The notes: generated by a model not told the origin, from the letters alone. A DNA stretch of 64,000 nt from Ehretia macrophylla (GCA_037974665.1 CM075768.1:14375001-14439000); one strand, 5' to 3'. Shown: positions 38,198-51,294, counted from the first letter of the stretch. Numbers and translations are program-made.

Positions 38198-38535
38198 GAA
38201 ATGATGTAGAGTTATTCAAAATATGGTCATTTATAAAATAAAATGAAGGAATATATCTAGTGGGGGCATATTAGGAAAAAATCTCCTCAAAGCATGTTTT
38301 CTGATCAATCAAAAGTCAACTCAATTGTTTAGGAGCAACTTCAGCACACAATCACATAATATTAGCCTTGTATCACTTTCTTTCCAAGAATAGATATATT
38401 TGTAACTTGTATATATTGTGCTAATACACAGCAGCAATACACATCCTTTTATTCAAGAGTTGTAGTACTTTATAGAAATGATGTAGAGTTATTCAAAATA
38501 TGGTCATATATAAAATAAAATGAAGGAATATATAT
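37985..38535. repeat. 277-bp tandem duplication of polypurine tract, LTR and 3' flank
   Basis: The unit gtgggggca + 206-bp LTR + gaaat + about 60 bp of flank occurs twice, with LTR copies at 37992-38197 and 38269-38474, each followed by gaaatgatgtagag. The flank gaaggaatatat closes each unit. The second LTR keeps some bases of the 5' LTR that the first has lost (aggagc against ataagc), so copies diverged after the duplication. This is a local duplication after insertion, not a second insertion. Confidence 0.85.
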
Positions 38536-39233
38536 ATACTTTTTTTTTACTGAATGAATATATATATTGTTCTGTTCTTCTAAACTTAAATTATTTTATT
38601 CAATTTATAATGGAAATGTACACTATATATGAAATTTAATTTGGATATTCATGTCATGAAATTTCTACATTAGTAGCAACGTTAACTATGTTACAATATG
38701 GTTAGCTTCGTTTGACTCATTTAGAAGCAACAATATCAATTGACACCCTTCTTTCGCCAAGCATTGCTTTTTATATAGACGCTGTGATATCTGAAAGGAT
38801 TGGGGTAGAACAATGGTGGGGTGTCAAACATTATTGAAATGGTTTAGCCAATTCCATGTAATAAAACTAGTTTCTTTAGGAGAAAAATCTGAGGAATTAA
38901 CAGTGAGAGTCAAATCAATGACAAAGAATCTAAGAATCTAGTTCTAAATAAAATTGATTATATGCCGGAAATAGATTCTCACTGCAAATGAATATGTGGA
39001 GTCTCATTTCATTTACAACTTAATGTTTCATTTTATTTATTATCCTTATTCATTGGCTTTCTAAGGCTTTTTTTTTCGATCGATTCTAAGACTTGACTAG
39101 ATTGTAAAATATAGGGGGGAAGAAGAATCTTAATATTATTTATCAGGTTCTCTTGCTTATCAGATCTGAAAGAGAAGCAAAAATCCAAGAAGAAAGCATT
39201 TTTTAAGACATCTGAAATGGACTATTGTTGTTT
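38536..39233. other. Intergenic, AT-rich, no gene seen
   Basis: No ORF with a recognisable family and no bounded element is visible between the Copia duplication and the hAT element. Confidence 0.55.
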
Positions 39234-39241
39234 CTCACATA

Positions 39242-42200
39242 TAGTGTATAAAAAGGCGTAAGGCGCGCTAAGGTGATAGGGGGTCCTAGTGCCTAGGCGC
39301 AAGGCAAAGGCGCGCGCCTTAGCGAAGTGAGGCGCATTTCTTATACTATGAAATCAAAAAATTATGTAAGATACTAAAATAGAAGTTTTAATTAGATAAT
39401 ACTTTAACTAAAAAACATCTAAAAGATATATATATTCATCAAAAAGTATTGTATTATATATCACTAGTATCATCTAAACATCATAAAATCCACAAAAAAT
39501 GCATGATATCTATGTCATTCGCTTCTATCACATCAAAATAAGTATAAGTCAATCATACTTGGCTATTAATATGTTATGTAATACTATGTACTAAAAGACA
39601 AAGGATACTATTTCAAATATAATCATCATCTTCCTCTTGGAAGAAAGCAGCAACTTCATCATCCTTCTTCCCATCAAATGATTGGTAGTCTTCATCATCC
39701 TCTTCTTCCTCTATATCTTCATGTAAGGGTTGTCTTCGAGAGCTAGAGGTTGAACTTGATTTCTTACTCCCTCTTGATCTAAAATTAAATCTTTCTTCAT
39801 CAACTCCAGAAGCACTAGCAACTTGTCCCCAATTTAAACCTCCATCTTCATCATCCTCAAACATTAAATCATCCTCGGCACAATCTTCTTCAATTCTCCC
39901 AGTTAACCATTCATTACTATCATCAATGTCTTTCAAAGATATAGGATCAATATTGTCACGCATCTTGTATCTTTCAACCAATGCTCGATTGTACTTGACA
40001 TACACCAAATCATTCAAACGGGAGTGTACAAGCCTGTTCCTTTTTTTGCTGTGAATCTGTTCAAAGACACTCCAATTTCTTTCACACCCCGATGCACTGC
40101 ATGTAAGGTTTATAATTTTTATGGCAAATTTTTGCAAATTGGGAGTAGAAGCTCCATAAGTAGCCCACCATTCAGCTGAAGTTAACTAGTGGAAAACAAC
40201 TACTACTAGTTTGATATTCAATGAAATATTGATAAACAAAAGAAACCATTAAGCTAAAAAAATTTATCTGGTGCTCTAGTCTTCCTATGTCTAATAGCCA
40301 TTGAGTTTCCAAACAAATTTTCAGCTCTTCTATAGCTTGGCAACTCATCTGTGATCTTGTCTTGCTTCTCTAACTCTGGAACCAACCTTTCTATGCATGC
40401 ATATAAACCTTTCATCACTTCTTCACATTGCTCAATCTCGGGATTATGATAAAAAAAATTATGGATTCAAGTAATGCCCAGCTGCATGCAAAGGATGATG
40501 GAGTTGGCATTCCCATCTCTTGTCAATTATTTTAAATGTTTCTGAATACTTGTCTTCATTTTCAACAAATGAAGCAGTAATGGCTTCTTTAGCTCGATCC
40601 ATGGCTTCATATATGTACCCCATAAATAGTTTCTTCTCTCTATCAACTAATCTGAGAACATAAACTAAAGGACCACTTAACTTGAGAGCATAAACCACCC
40701 CATTCCAAAAAGATGGCATTAAAAAAATTTGATGTGCTCTCTTCCCCCCAGGTACTTTTGCCCATCGACTAGTCACCCATTCCTGGGATGTAAAAAGCTT
40801 TCTTAAGCTATCTCGCTGCTTATGTATCGAAGACAAAATGATAAAAGAAATTACAAATCTAGTATTGGCTGGCCGCAACAAGTTTCTTTGTCCAGTATCT
40901 TCAAGCATCAAATCAATGCAATGTGCAGCACATGGTGTCCAGTACAAATGTGAGAATCTTGCTTCCAAAAATTTACCTAAACAATAAAAGTCAAAGAGAT
41001 TAATACTTTAAAATACAAAAGTAGTAAGAATTAAGAACACATGATTTATACTAATAGTACTTCTCTTACCAACTGCAATGAAATTGCTTCCATTATATGT
41101 TATGACTTGCACAACATTGGATTCTCCAACTTTCTGTACTATTTTGCTAAGTAGCTCAAACAACTTCTCTCCGGTCTTTATATAAGAAGATGCATCAACC
41201 GACTCCATGAACATACTTCCCTTTGAACAATTCACCAAGAAGTTAATCACTGGCTTATGACATCGATTAGACCATCCATCTGACATAATAGAAAATCCGT
41301 TTCTTGTTCATTCCTCTATGTGGCTTTTCATCAAATCATTAGTGTTTTGTACTTCTTTTCTTAGGAAATGCACTCTTATTTCATAAGCACTTGGTGGCTT
41401 CATTCCTGTTCTAGCTCTAGCAATAGAATTCAGTGCAACTTTGAAGCTAGGATAAGTGGCAGCATTGAATGAAATACCTGCATCACACATCCATCGAGCC
41501 GAATCAGCACATGCCTTCTCTCTCTGTTCTTTCTTATAGGTTTGATTAATTGTTGCTTGTGCACCCTTTCCAACATTTGTAAATGGTTTTGGCTTAGCAA
41601 AGGAATCCATTAGACCAACTTGTCTCGATTTTTTGTTGTTTGAGTTGTAAGCAGTAATTTGATTTGGATTGACTAGCCTTTTTCCCTTTATGATATGCTA
41701 TACTCATTAAGAACTCATCTTCTTCATCCACCTCAAAAAAATTATCGTAATCAGACAACAAGTTCAACTTCTTTTTTTGTTTCTTTTTACTCTCCATGAA
41801 TTGTTTGATTTCTTCCCTAACATGTTCAGGACATTTTTTGCACTACTTTATGTCCCCATATCCCCCAACAAGATGTTTCTTCAATCTAAAAATTCCTCCT
41901 TTTGTCACTATCAAACAATATTTGCAAGTCACATCATTTTTATTTTTAGGATCACCTAAATAACCATATTTCCAGCCAATATCGCTCTTCTTTTCATTAT
42001 TATCAGCATTAGTATCGACATTCCCATCATTGTTTTCCATTATACAAGTTTTATAATCTGTAAAAGTACATAGTTTATAATTTCAATATAATTTTGAGAT
42101 AAAAGACAATAATCTGTAACATTAGGCAGCCTAACAATGTATATAATAATTCAAAGTAAAGAAAAAGACAAACCAGCTAGCTAGCATGTGGGGTGACCAA

Positions 42201-42911
42201 AAAAAAAGCAGCAATAAAAAAGGAAAAGCATGCATTGTACAGCATGAGGGGTGACCAAAAAAAAAAAGCAGCAATAAAAAAAAAGAAAAACATGCACTGT
42301 CCAGCACTGTCTGTCAAAAGGGAAGCATTATCAGTGGACCACCAAAAAAACAAAGAAGACAACAAAGAGAGAGAGTGCCACTATCGCACTACCCATAAAA
42401 AAAAGAGAAGACAACAGCAAACATGGTACCCACTAGGGGCAGTACCCAGCAAAAAGAAAAAAAAAAGGGACAGAGATCGAGATTTGATTGAAAGAAAAGG
42501 AGTGGAGAAGAGAGGCGAGAAAGAGAAAAGAAAGGAGAGAAGGAGAAGAAAGAAGAAAGAAGAAGAGAGATAGATCGTACATGAGTTGTCGTTCTCGGTT
42601 CTTCTTCAGTCTTCTTTGTCTTTTTTTTTTGGTTGACTGCAAAGATCAGATCTGTCCTTCCTCTTTTTGTCTTCTTTTTTTTCTTTTAGGGTTTCTTTAA
42701 AAAATATCTAAAAGTCAAGGGTAATATAGTACTTTGCACACATACTAAAAAAATAAATTATTGACAGAAATAAATTTTTTTAAAGAGGCGCAGAGAGGCG
42801 CACCTCAGCGCCTTGGTGCGCCTTGATCAAAACGCCTTGTCTTAGCTTGTTAAGGCACTGATGGTGTGCCTCGCCTCTAGGCGCGCCTTTTTTGTGCCTT
42901 TTTAAACACTG
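39242..42911 (-). mobile_element. hAT DNA transposon, complete ends, decayed transposase
   Basis: An exact 8-bp target duplication, ctcacata, flanks the element (39234-39241 and 42912-42919). The left end is tagtgtataaaaaggc; the complement of the right end is cagtgtttaaaaaggc, matching at 14 of 16. Both subterminal regions are rich in ggcgc, gcgcc and aggcg words, many palindromic (39256-39335 and 42785-42900), in contrast to the AT-rich interior. The 3670-bp element carries one transposase gene on the minus strand. A stretch at 42177-42700, upstream of that gene, is purine-rich low-complexity sequence and is not coding. Confidence 0.9.
39613..42040 (-). pseudogene. hAT transposase (BED finger, DUF659, hAT C-terminal dimerisation), decayed
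   Basis: Reading down the minus strand: MENNDGNVDTN opens a BED finger (VTCKYCLIVTKGGIFRLKKH, 41990-41850). A DUF659 region follows, from RARTGMKPPSAYEIR to MSDGWSNRCHKPVINFLVNC and VQVITYNGSNFIAVGK (41430-41080). An intron (about 41075-40980, GT...TTGTTTAG) leads to FLEARFSHLYWTPCAAHCID (about 40975). IDKRWECQLHHPLHAAG ends near 40480, and the dimerisation domain has CSASGCERNWSVFEQIHSKK (about 40105-40045). A very acidic tail ends at 39613. In-frame stops occur after GGYGDIK (41843-41845) and HIEE (41308-41310). A one-base frame change occurs near 41600, and a segment of roughly 30 residues is missing after LMLEDTGQ. It cannot encode a full transposase. Confidence 0.85.
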
Positions 42912-42919
42912 CTCACATA

Positions 42920-44291
42920 ATATATAGTATCTCATTTGTATGGGAAGAGAAGTGGAATCTAGTGAATGTTGGAAAAGGGTTTGACAATGTGAATGAGGGA
43001 GTACTTTCGACTAAATTATAAAGCGGGTCCTACATGTCTAAGTGGGAATGTCTGGGTATGTACGCGTTCCTCTTTTGGGAATAGATGAAAGTGTATATTC
43101 ACATGTCAAAAATGGATAAATGGAGAATGAAAAATTTGGGTTTAAAGTTGGTGAAATCAACTTAAATTATAGAGAGCAAGCATGTGGATTGTTGTTATCC
43201 CACATGGAAAAAATAGAGCATTGGTGCTCACCACCATAGGCTAAGTGGAAAGACTACTTACGTGGGTTTGGTTTAAGTCCACCATGCATGTGCGCTCGGC
43301 CGGTGCTACTATTGCAAAATGACCTCAACCGTTGTATTGTAGGAGGTATACTTTAAAGAGACTTAACCATTATAGCGGAGGCTTAAACCTTAAGAGTATT
43401 GAGTTAAACTCAAGTCTCGGTTAGTTTGTAATCTATTGTTATTATTCTAATATTTCATTGTTTTCTTTTCTGTATTTAACTGTTTATTGCTTATTATTGT
43501 CGTACCATAGTGCAAGTTATATTCCCCAATTTCTAACAGTGAATACCACTGGATATCATGAGTTAGGTATATTTCTGTTTCAAAAACTATATACTGCTGC
43601 ATCCAATAGTGTTTATTTGTAGGACTAATGGCCAGAATGTTAGAAGGTATGCAATTCCTTTCTGCATGTAACGTCTCTGAAAGCTCATCTAACACCGCAT
43701 CAAAATCAGAGGTCAATATGTGGGAGAATTTTTCAACATATATATATAACGTATACATTCATTTTCAGTACCCAACTATCGTGTATCAGATAATAATGCC
43801 TGTCCTGTATAAATTTTATAAGTTTCACTACTGTGAATTGATAAGCCCTTGTGATCCCAACTTTACTGGGCACAAAATTTGAATAGTAGCACTTAATTAG
43901 TCATAGAAAAGCTTCATTTTCGGATAGTTGATATGTTTCTTTTTCTGCAATCGTTATTTATATGCATTGCTCCTCTAAGTTGATTCGTTATGTGAACAGC
44001 AATGTGAATGCTGTGAAATAGCATATTCATTACCCCTATCTGATATAAGGATTCGTATTTATCTACAAGATTATCACTAACTTTATTAACAAAAATGTTA
44101 CAACAAAAGTCCAAAGCAGATTCTCCATTAATTTTCACAATTGAAGTCAAGAACCTGACAGATTATGATATAGTGTGTAATTAATGTATGGACAAAGCAT
44201 CAAATGTGATCAACTGCCACATTCTTATAACTTTTTTCTGTTTAATGAGACAAATTGCTCTCTTTTTCCCATTCTGCATAGTTTTCTTTCC
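42920..44291. other. Intergenic and upstream region of the MADS gene
   Basis: No clear TATA box was assigned. An ORF of 103 codons on the minus strand (43447-43758; includes FDAVLDELSETLHAERNCIP) and an overlapping plus-strand ORF (43628-43882) look more coding than random but match no family I know. The MADS 5' UTR may have an upstream exon here. Confidence 0.4.
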
Positions 44292-47017
44292 ATGGGTCGT
44301 AAGAAGCTTGCGATGAAGAGAATTGAGAATGCAACATCTCGGCAATTGACATATTCAAAGCGAAAGGATGGCATTGTCAAGAAGGCCAATGAATTAGCAA
44401 TTTTGTGTGATACAGATGTTGCCCTTATAATGTTCTCTCCTACTGGTCGATTGACTAGCTTTGCTAGCAATGGAAGGTTGGGGACTCTCAATGTAACATT
44501 GTCTTTTGTTCGTTCTGTTATTAATTTTCTGTGTTCAATGTGAGAAAATAAAACTTTAATTTGATATCCAGGGTTGAAGATACCTTCCTTCGGTTCGTAG
44601 ATCGACCAGATGAATTGAAAGGAGGGTATGCACCTTTCCTTATGCTGAATTAGACTCTAAGTTATCTTCCAATTATCTCACATATTTCTTCTCCCTCTTT
44701 CTTTTTTTCCTAATTACTTCATCATGATCTTTGAAGACCCATTATGAATGAAGAGGTAAATAAAACTTCTCTTCCCTATTTATTGTCTTCTCTCCCCTCT
44801 CTATCTCTTTTCCTTCCTCCCTGTGTGTGTCTGTGTGTACGCCTTGTGTGTCGCTGTGAATGCACGTGTGTGCATATATACATTCCTTCTGCCTGCTAAC
44901 TTATCGTGCCTCATGCTATCGCAGTATGTTTCCCAGAAGCTCAAGCAGTTGAAGCATGAAGGAGAAATGCTGGAAAAAATAGCAACGTACACCCCTCTTC
45001 CGTCTCTCTGTCTCTCTATCTCTCTCTATATATATACACACGGCTCTTTGTGTGAGTTGACATGTGATTAGGTGCATAAATTAGATCAGGAGACTGCATT
45101 TTCCATTAAATTTTATCTGACGAGACTTTTCCTTTGCTTCATCGCAACGTTTCACTCTTCTGACGATGGGCCACAAGCTCAGTATAGAGGTAAGATATTT
45201 CTCGCTCTCTGTCTCTCTATGATTTAGTTCTGCGAATGATTATTATTCAGAGAGAGAGAAATGAAGTTGGGGATGGGGGAAAGGAAGGGGGACCTGGAGA
45301 GAGTGGTAAATCATGGACGATAGATAGAAAGAGAGAGGGAGAGAGCAATATCATGAATTGCAGGAAACAACAATTGATGAAGTTCAGTAGTTCCTCCTAT
45401 AAAATCGTTAAATGTTAGAATTAGCATTTTCTATGAGCAGATAATACAGATCTGACACAAAACAACTAGTTTGGGTCAGAATTTCCCCACCTAAGATCCC
45501 AAAATGTACATAAGACTTGAAAGCCTTCAATATTGGCCCACACAATTTATATGTTTCATCCCTCTTACGTAAACTCAGCTATAATATATTCTTGGCAAGC
45601 TCATAACTTGATTACTATGTGATCCATTATTGGCCTCAGGCTCTTGAGGAAAAGCTTGATAAGATCAATCGACGACAACGTGAGGCGCAGGACAAAATGA
45701 GGTTAACTATTGCTTCAGTCAAATTCCACATATATATAGTATCTTTTCCCTTGTGATCTGTTGTAAAATTATACGAATTATACTACTAGGACAGGAAGTT
45801 TTTTCAGTATGTTTCAGGGCAAGTAATGTCCCTTTAGTGATAGAAACAATAATTTAATTTCCTAATTCTTCTGTAGATACTATGAACCACATGTGGAGAA
45901 AATCAATTCTGTTCTTGAAGCAGGCGTGTATCAGCAGTTCCTTAGCAGTGCTATTCAACGTGTACAGCTGTCAAAAGTAAGTCTCTGCATTGCAAGTTGA
46001 AAGCACCCCCTCCCCCAACCCCCGGGGGCGCGGGGATTTAAAACCGTTGAGACTTAGATAAGAAACTCAAACAAAACGAAGCTCACCTTTTCCCTTGCTG
46101 CTCTTTCTCTCTCACCTTGACTTGACTTGAATATAATGTATGTAATAGGCTTTACCTGTTTTTACTTGCAGACCAAGTTGCTAAGCACCAACCTTGTGCC
46201 TCAAAGGCCTGATAATGTTGAGGTAACAAGTAGTTTATGGGCAAATGATGAGTTACAGATATTCAATGGGCAACGGAAAAAAAACAGAACTAAGGACTGA
46301 TATGCTTTGAAACAGAATGCTCCGGTGGTCAATATGGAGGATATAGTTTCATCAGGTGATCAGCCTGCGTCTTTTAACGAAAAGAGGTACCTGACTGCAC
46401 CACTTTCTACCTTTTCTTACGGATCTGTTATGTTTTCTTGTCTTGTTTGAAATTTGTAAAGGATAGAAGTAAGATTATATTCAGCTAGGTGTTTCTCAAT
46501 TGGAATCCAAAGCAGGAGACGAATACAAGGAATCGTCGAATTTATCTTCTTTCTTTTGGATTTTAAATATAGGAGAAACTATATTAGGCCTCCATTTAGA
46601 TTTTGCCATCCCAGTGAACCAGAAAATATGAATTGCTTAGTTATTCGACTAGCGTGCTTGTAGATTTCAGGACTTCCAAGTCTATTGCCACATATAGAAA
46701 GAAAAATTACTTATCGACCAACTTCATCTATGTCTAACTTGTATGTTGTAGTAACATTAGTTCATCAGTGATTAGGAAAGAAAATTGAGAAAACTTAATT
46801 TGCGAGCTTTAAGTGATTTTTGCTTTAACCAATTCTTCTCAAAGCTTACTGCAACTCTGCATTTCTGTTGAAAATCTACAGCAACCAATTAGGTGACAAA
46901 TATCATGACAATACATCGTTGCCTATGGGACCCCACCTGAGCCTCAGCTTCATACAGTCACAGAAGCACTGGAATGGATCTGGTAGCGAGCAGTCGCCTA
47001 ACTTGGCCAGCTACTGA
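44292..47017 (+). CDS. MIKC*-type MADS-domain transcription factor, about 248 aa
   Basis: MADS proteins dimerise and bind CArG boxes; MIKC*-type members act mainly in pollen. Exons I can place: 44292-44476, 44572-44625, 44737-44755, 44925-44986, a 7-nt exon 45183-45189, 45640-45701, 45877-45976, 46172-46222, 46316-46386 and 46882-47017, all GT-AG. The MADS domain (residues 1-60) starts [18 protein letters not shown] and has [20 protein letters not shown]. The next part, [19 protein letters not shown], resembles the AGL66/AGL104 group rather than classical MIKC genes. A coiled-coil K-like region follows ([20 protein letters not shown], then RYYEP). The C-terminus ends in QSPNLASY. Only the 7-nt exon joins exons 4 and 6 in frame. 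The longer candidate starting at 45072 fails: its frame meets stops or does not fit exon 6. At about 248 aa it is shorter than known MIKC* proteins (over 300 aa). Confidence 0.8.
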
Positions 47018-49029
47018 TTGCATACACTACATGTCTTCGTTCACCTGGCCAAGTAATAAAAGAAAACACAGTAATAAAACAGGGAAGCTCATGCATTTGC
47101 CAAATTGAATTGTTCTGATTTTCTCAAATACTTGGAGAATTTGAATCTGTTTCATATACTTGAATGGTTACATTGATGCAAAAGAAACCCTGGCTGGCAA
47201 CAAACATGAAACTATTAAGAAGATTTTGTTGCATAAGGTTGAGGAATTTGAGTCTCTATGTTTTCTCTATGTTCCTCCTCTTTTGACAACAATCTATCCC
47301 TTTTCCTTCATATTCCTCCCCCTCCAGCCTCGCCCGTTTTGTTATTAGGGGCCGAGTGTTTTGAAAATCAAAATCTGTGGAGTTGTGGGGGCTAAGTGTA
47401 GCAAAATGATTTTGCTGACTAAAAATCTAGGGGTGTCTTAAAGTATTCTGCAGGGTCAGTGAAGATTACATCCCTTACAACCTAAAGAGTAGATCTGCCC
47501 CTGTCGTCTCTAATGGACCAGTAGGGAAGCTCATATTATGTCTTTTCCTCTTTATTTCCCTTTCTTCTTCTAGCTTTTCTTTTTCTTTAACGCTTATTTT
47601 TTTCATTAATGACTTTATCACGAGGTTGGGGTGATTGTGGCAGCTTAAAAGCTGGATGGATGGAACCCTAGTTTTACTGAGTTTGGCTTAATTATGCAGC
47701 AATGCCTCCAAAATGCTCCCTATTATAGCTTGTGTTCACAGGGAGCTTTTTTTTTTTCAATTCTATTAATATCAATTTCAATCTATGCTTATTTTGCATG
47801 TTATTATGTTATATAGTAGTACCAAAAAACAAGCAAAGTAAAGCATTTTATTTTTTACCTTGAAAAGCCTTTCTGATAAGCAGAAATGGATAGTTGTACA
47901 AAAGTCCTAAGAATGCAATTAACATTGAAAGCATCCATGAAGAACATGAATGTGTTTCATGCTATGTTTACAATTGCATTGATGAGGCAAAGATATCCGG
48001 ATTTGGATTCTCTTATAATATAATAACGTTATTGGGGTAATCAATCGTATAAAGTGATGACTCAATTATGATGAAATGATCTACACTATTGAATGTGAGA
48101 TCTCCCTAATAACGTTATTACGTTATTAGGGTATTTGTTATGTTTTCCTGTTTCATTGTTTTTGTGTGCATAGGAGTTTTGGTCAGCTGAATATGTGAAT
48201 CTCAGCTGCATTCAAGCATATTAAATTGTCTTGCTCAGGGGAAAAAAAAAAAAGAAGTAATTTTATAGTCTTAATAACAAAAATTAACTAAAGGAAAGAA
48301 CAAAGAGAAGTAACATAACAGGTTTAGAATTTTTCAAGTTATTAGAGTTTAGGTACTATGGCAAAGTTGTCACGGGTGATTTGGAGGTTGAATTCAACTA
48401 AGTAAAATAACTTCTAAAAGAAAATAAAAGGTAAAATTGCGTACAAAAGATTTCAAGTAAGTCAGACCCTTTTTTGAATCTTGAGTTTAAAGTGAATTTG
48501 ATCTTTCTCTAAACCCGGCATGTTGCAGAAATTTCGTGCAAATGTCCATAAAATTCCAATATAATGGACAAAAAAGAAGTAAATTATGTGTTACTTAGGA
48601 ATGATCCTCTCCAATATATTGAAGGAATGATCTAAGCCATTCAACTTGAATCTTACATATAAATTGCATTTTAATAAGTAATAATAAACCACTCCAAATA
48701 TCCTGAATCAGTTTCTGCTCTTGATAACATGCCCTTTCAACATACCCAATTCATAAAAGAGACAATGACATTTTTTTTCATGAGTTTTAGATTAAATCCC
48801 AAACGCTCCCGTTTTAGTATTACCTATATTCTCCAATGGTAACAAACTTTGCCAAATAAAGTATTATGTTGAAGGGCATTTTTCATCTTTTTATTTTTTA
48901 AAACAAAAGAAAAGAATAATAGAAAAAATAATTAAATAAAATCATTCAATAAAAAAAGTATATAATCAAATAGAAAATCATAAATACTTTCGTATAAAAA
49001 ATAAGGAAAAAGTTAAAAAGAGCTTACTA

Positions 49030-49440
49030 TGCACAATTCGCGTTATGTGCGAAATTAGATAAAAAATTGATTCACTTTAAATTTTATCTTTTTTTAGATA
49101 TGCATATATATATATATATATATATATATTGTATATAACTAAATTCGGTATTTTTTTCTAACCCAATGCATAATTTTTTTGCAATGAACTAACCTTTTAA
49201 AAACATAGAAAATATAAAGATAAAAAATACTTTATTGTACAAAATTCACGTTATGTGGGAGATTAGAAAAAAATAGATTCAGTTTAATTTTTTTTGTACA
49301 TATATGTACATTCAAATTAAATCTGATATCTTTTTCTAACTCAACATATAACTTTTTTGCAAGGAGCTAACATTTTAAAAATATTATATATAAGAAATTA
49401 AAGGTAATAAAATAAAATTAAATAGCTCAATAAAAAAATA
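49030..49440. repeat. Diverged tandem duplication, period about 207 bp
   Basis: Two units share acaa(t/aat)tc(g/a)cgttatgtg, a TA- or TACA-rich middle, and ttttctaac(c/t)caa, then ttttttgcaa and aacttttaaaa-like ends. Confidence 0.55.
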
Positions 49441-49914
49441 CAAAGACCAAAATAACTTTAATTTTAAAGCTTTGTTTGATAGAATTTGATGTCATGCGAG
49501 AATTTGGATAAAACTAAAATCTCACAAAGAAATTTGGGATTTAAGTTAAAACTCATGCGGGAGAAATGGTATTCTCTCATTCAAAAAATAAAAATCAGTT
49601 TCGCGTCATAATTAATAGGAAACAAATGCTAATAATAACCCCAATTCCTTTTTCCTTTCCATTAATAAAGTTCTAACACCCTATCTATAGTAAGAGGCTT
49701 TTTCAATAAGTTTTAAACTTTTTTGATATTGGAATTGTCACACTTCAAATCATTTTGTTTAGAAAAAATAAATAAATCAACTCAAGCTTCTAATTAAGTA
49801 TGCAAGTTGATTTTTATTTATTTCTAACCACATTTATACAATGTTTCAAAAACTTCACCAATGACTCATATATACATATGAATATATGTACATAATTTGT
49901 GTACATATACACAC

Positions 49915-49952
<38 letters not shown>

Positions 49953-49962
49953 TTCTATTTTG

Positions 49963-50089
49963 ATCACCTAAATATCATTTCTTACATGGATGTTTAGTTG
50001 ACATGCTAAAATAATTAAAAAAATTATTTATCTTTTTTCTTTTAGTATGCCAACTAAACATACACATAGGAAATGATATTTGGGTGTGA
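49963..50089. repeat. Short foldback with about 48-bp arms
   Basis: The left arm runs tcacctaaatatcatttctt...tttagttgacatgctaaaa. The right arm is its imperfect complement (ttttagtatgccaactaaac...atgatatttgggtgtga). The loop is about 30 bp and AT-rich. It resembles a tiny MITE or an unprocessed small-RNA hairpin; there is no evidence of expression. Confidence 0.55.
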
Positions 50090-51232
50090 AAGAGATGGAG
50101 AGTTGGGTTTTATGAGAGGGGAGAAAGAGAAGAAAAAGAAATATTTGGGAGGAATTTAGATTTTGAAATGGAAGGTTCAAAATAATTTAATGATTTTGTC
50201 TTGCAGGTATGAATTTTAATCTAACTGTTAACCTTGTATATCAAAATGTTTGGTTCTCCATTATTTTCTCAAAATCCTCAAATATCGAAAGACATTCAGA
50301 TAGTGCTTTGTTTGTTTAGAATTTGGAAAGAAATTGAGACAAAAATAAAACAAAGAAATAAAATAACTCAACACAATTCTAACAGGAAAATTTCAGTATC
50401 CGCCATCTAATGATCTATGCATTCTGTTATCATTTCCAGTAGAACGACCAAATAAACACAACAATGGAAAAAATAACACAAAGTATGCAAAGAAAATGAA
50501 ATCTATAGAAAACGAGACTGAGAAAATAAAAAACAAAGAATGAAAAGAACTTGCAGGGCAAATTATAAAATGGTTTTTGTACTATGAAAAGAAAAAAATA
50601 AAATAACATTCAAGAATTGGTAATGATCACGTCTCATAATAAGAGATTATGATTCCGGAATTTTGGATCGTTATTATAAAAATAAAATAAAATAAAAGTT
50701 TAATAACACTCAAAACTCTTGAAGCCAATAACTTCATAAGCTCAATTACGGTTTCTTTTCTCTCTCTTTCTCTCTCTCTCTCTCTTCCAACGTAGTCCTG
50801 CACACGTTTCCATTTCCTTGTCATTTTGTTGTCTCTTGTTTCTTTGCCTCCGAAAATACCTCAAACATTCCAACGAAACAAAAATCCCAACACAGAATCT
50901 ATCCCAAAAAATACCAAAAAATACAATTTTTTCCCACACAAAAAGCCTTTTCTTCCAAAAATTTCCAGTTTTCATTTAGCATCAAATATAATTCCAGTTT
51001 CATCACATTGCCTTATTGAAAGCTGACACAAAAAAGAAACTTTTTTCATGCACGTGTATGAATAGGTCAAGGATTTATATATATATATATATATATATAT
51101 GCATTGTTGGGAAGTTTTGTCTCGTTGGATATAATATAGAGGCCAAAAGCTTTTTGGGTTTTGGTTGGCATTTGTATCAGAGGCCTAAGAGATTATATAT
51201 ATAGACACATATATATATATATATATAGACAC

Positions 51233-51294
<62 letters not shown>

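Noticed and set aside
38269-38474. Independent solo LTR next to the Copia element
   Set aside because: Its flanks on both sides repeat those of the 3' LTR, so it is part of a 277-bp local duplication.
42193-42700. Lys/Glu/Arg-rich ORFs on the plus strand and Leu/Phe-rich ORFs on the minus strand
   Set aside because: They come from purine-rich low-complexity DNA inside the hAT element upstream of its transposase.
45072-45189. Long candidate exon 5 of the MADS gene
   Set aside because: All acceptors before 45183 give a stop inside the exon or a frame that fails at exon 6.
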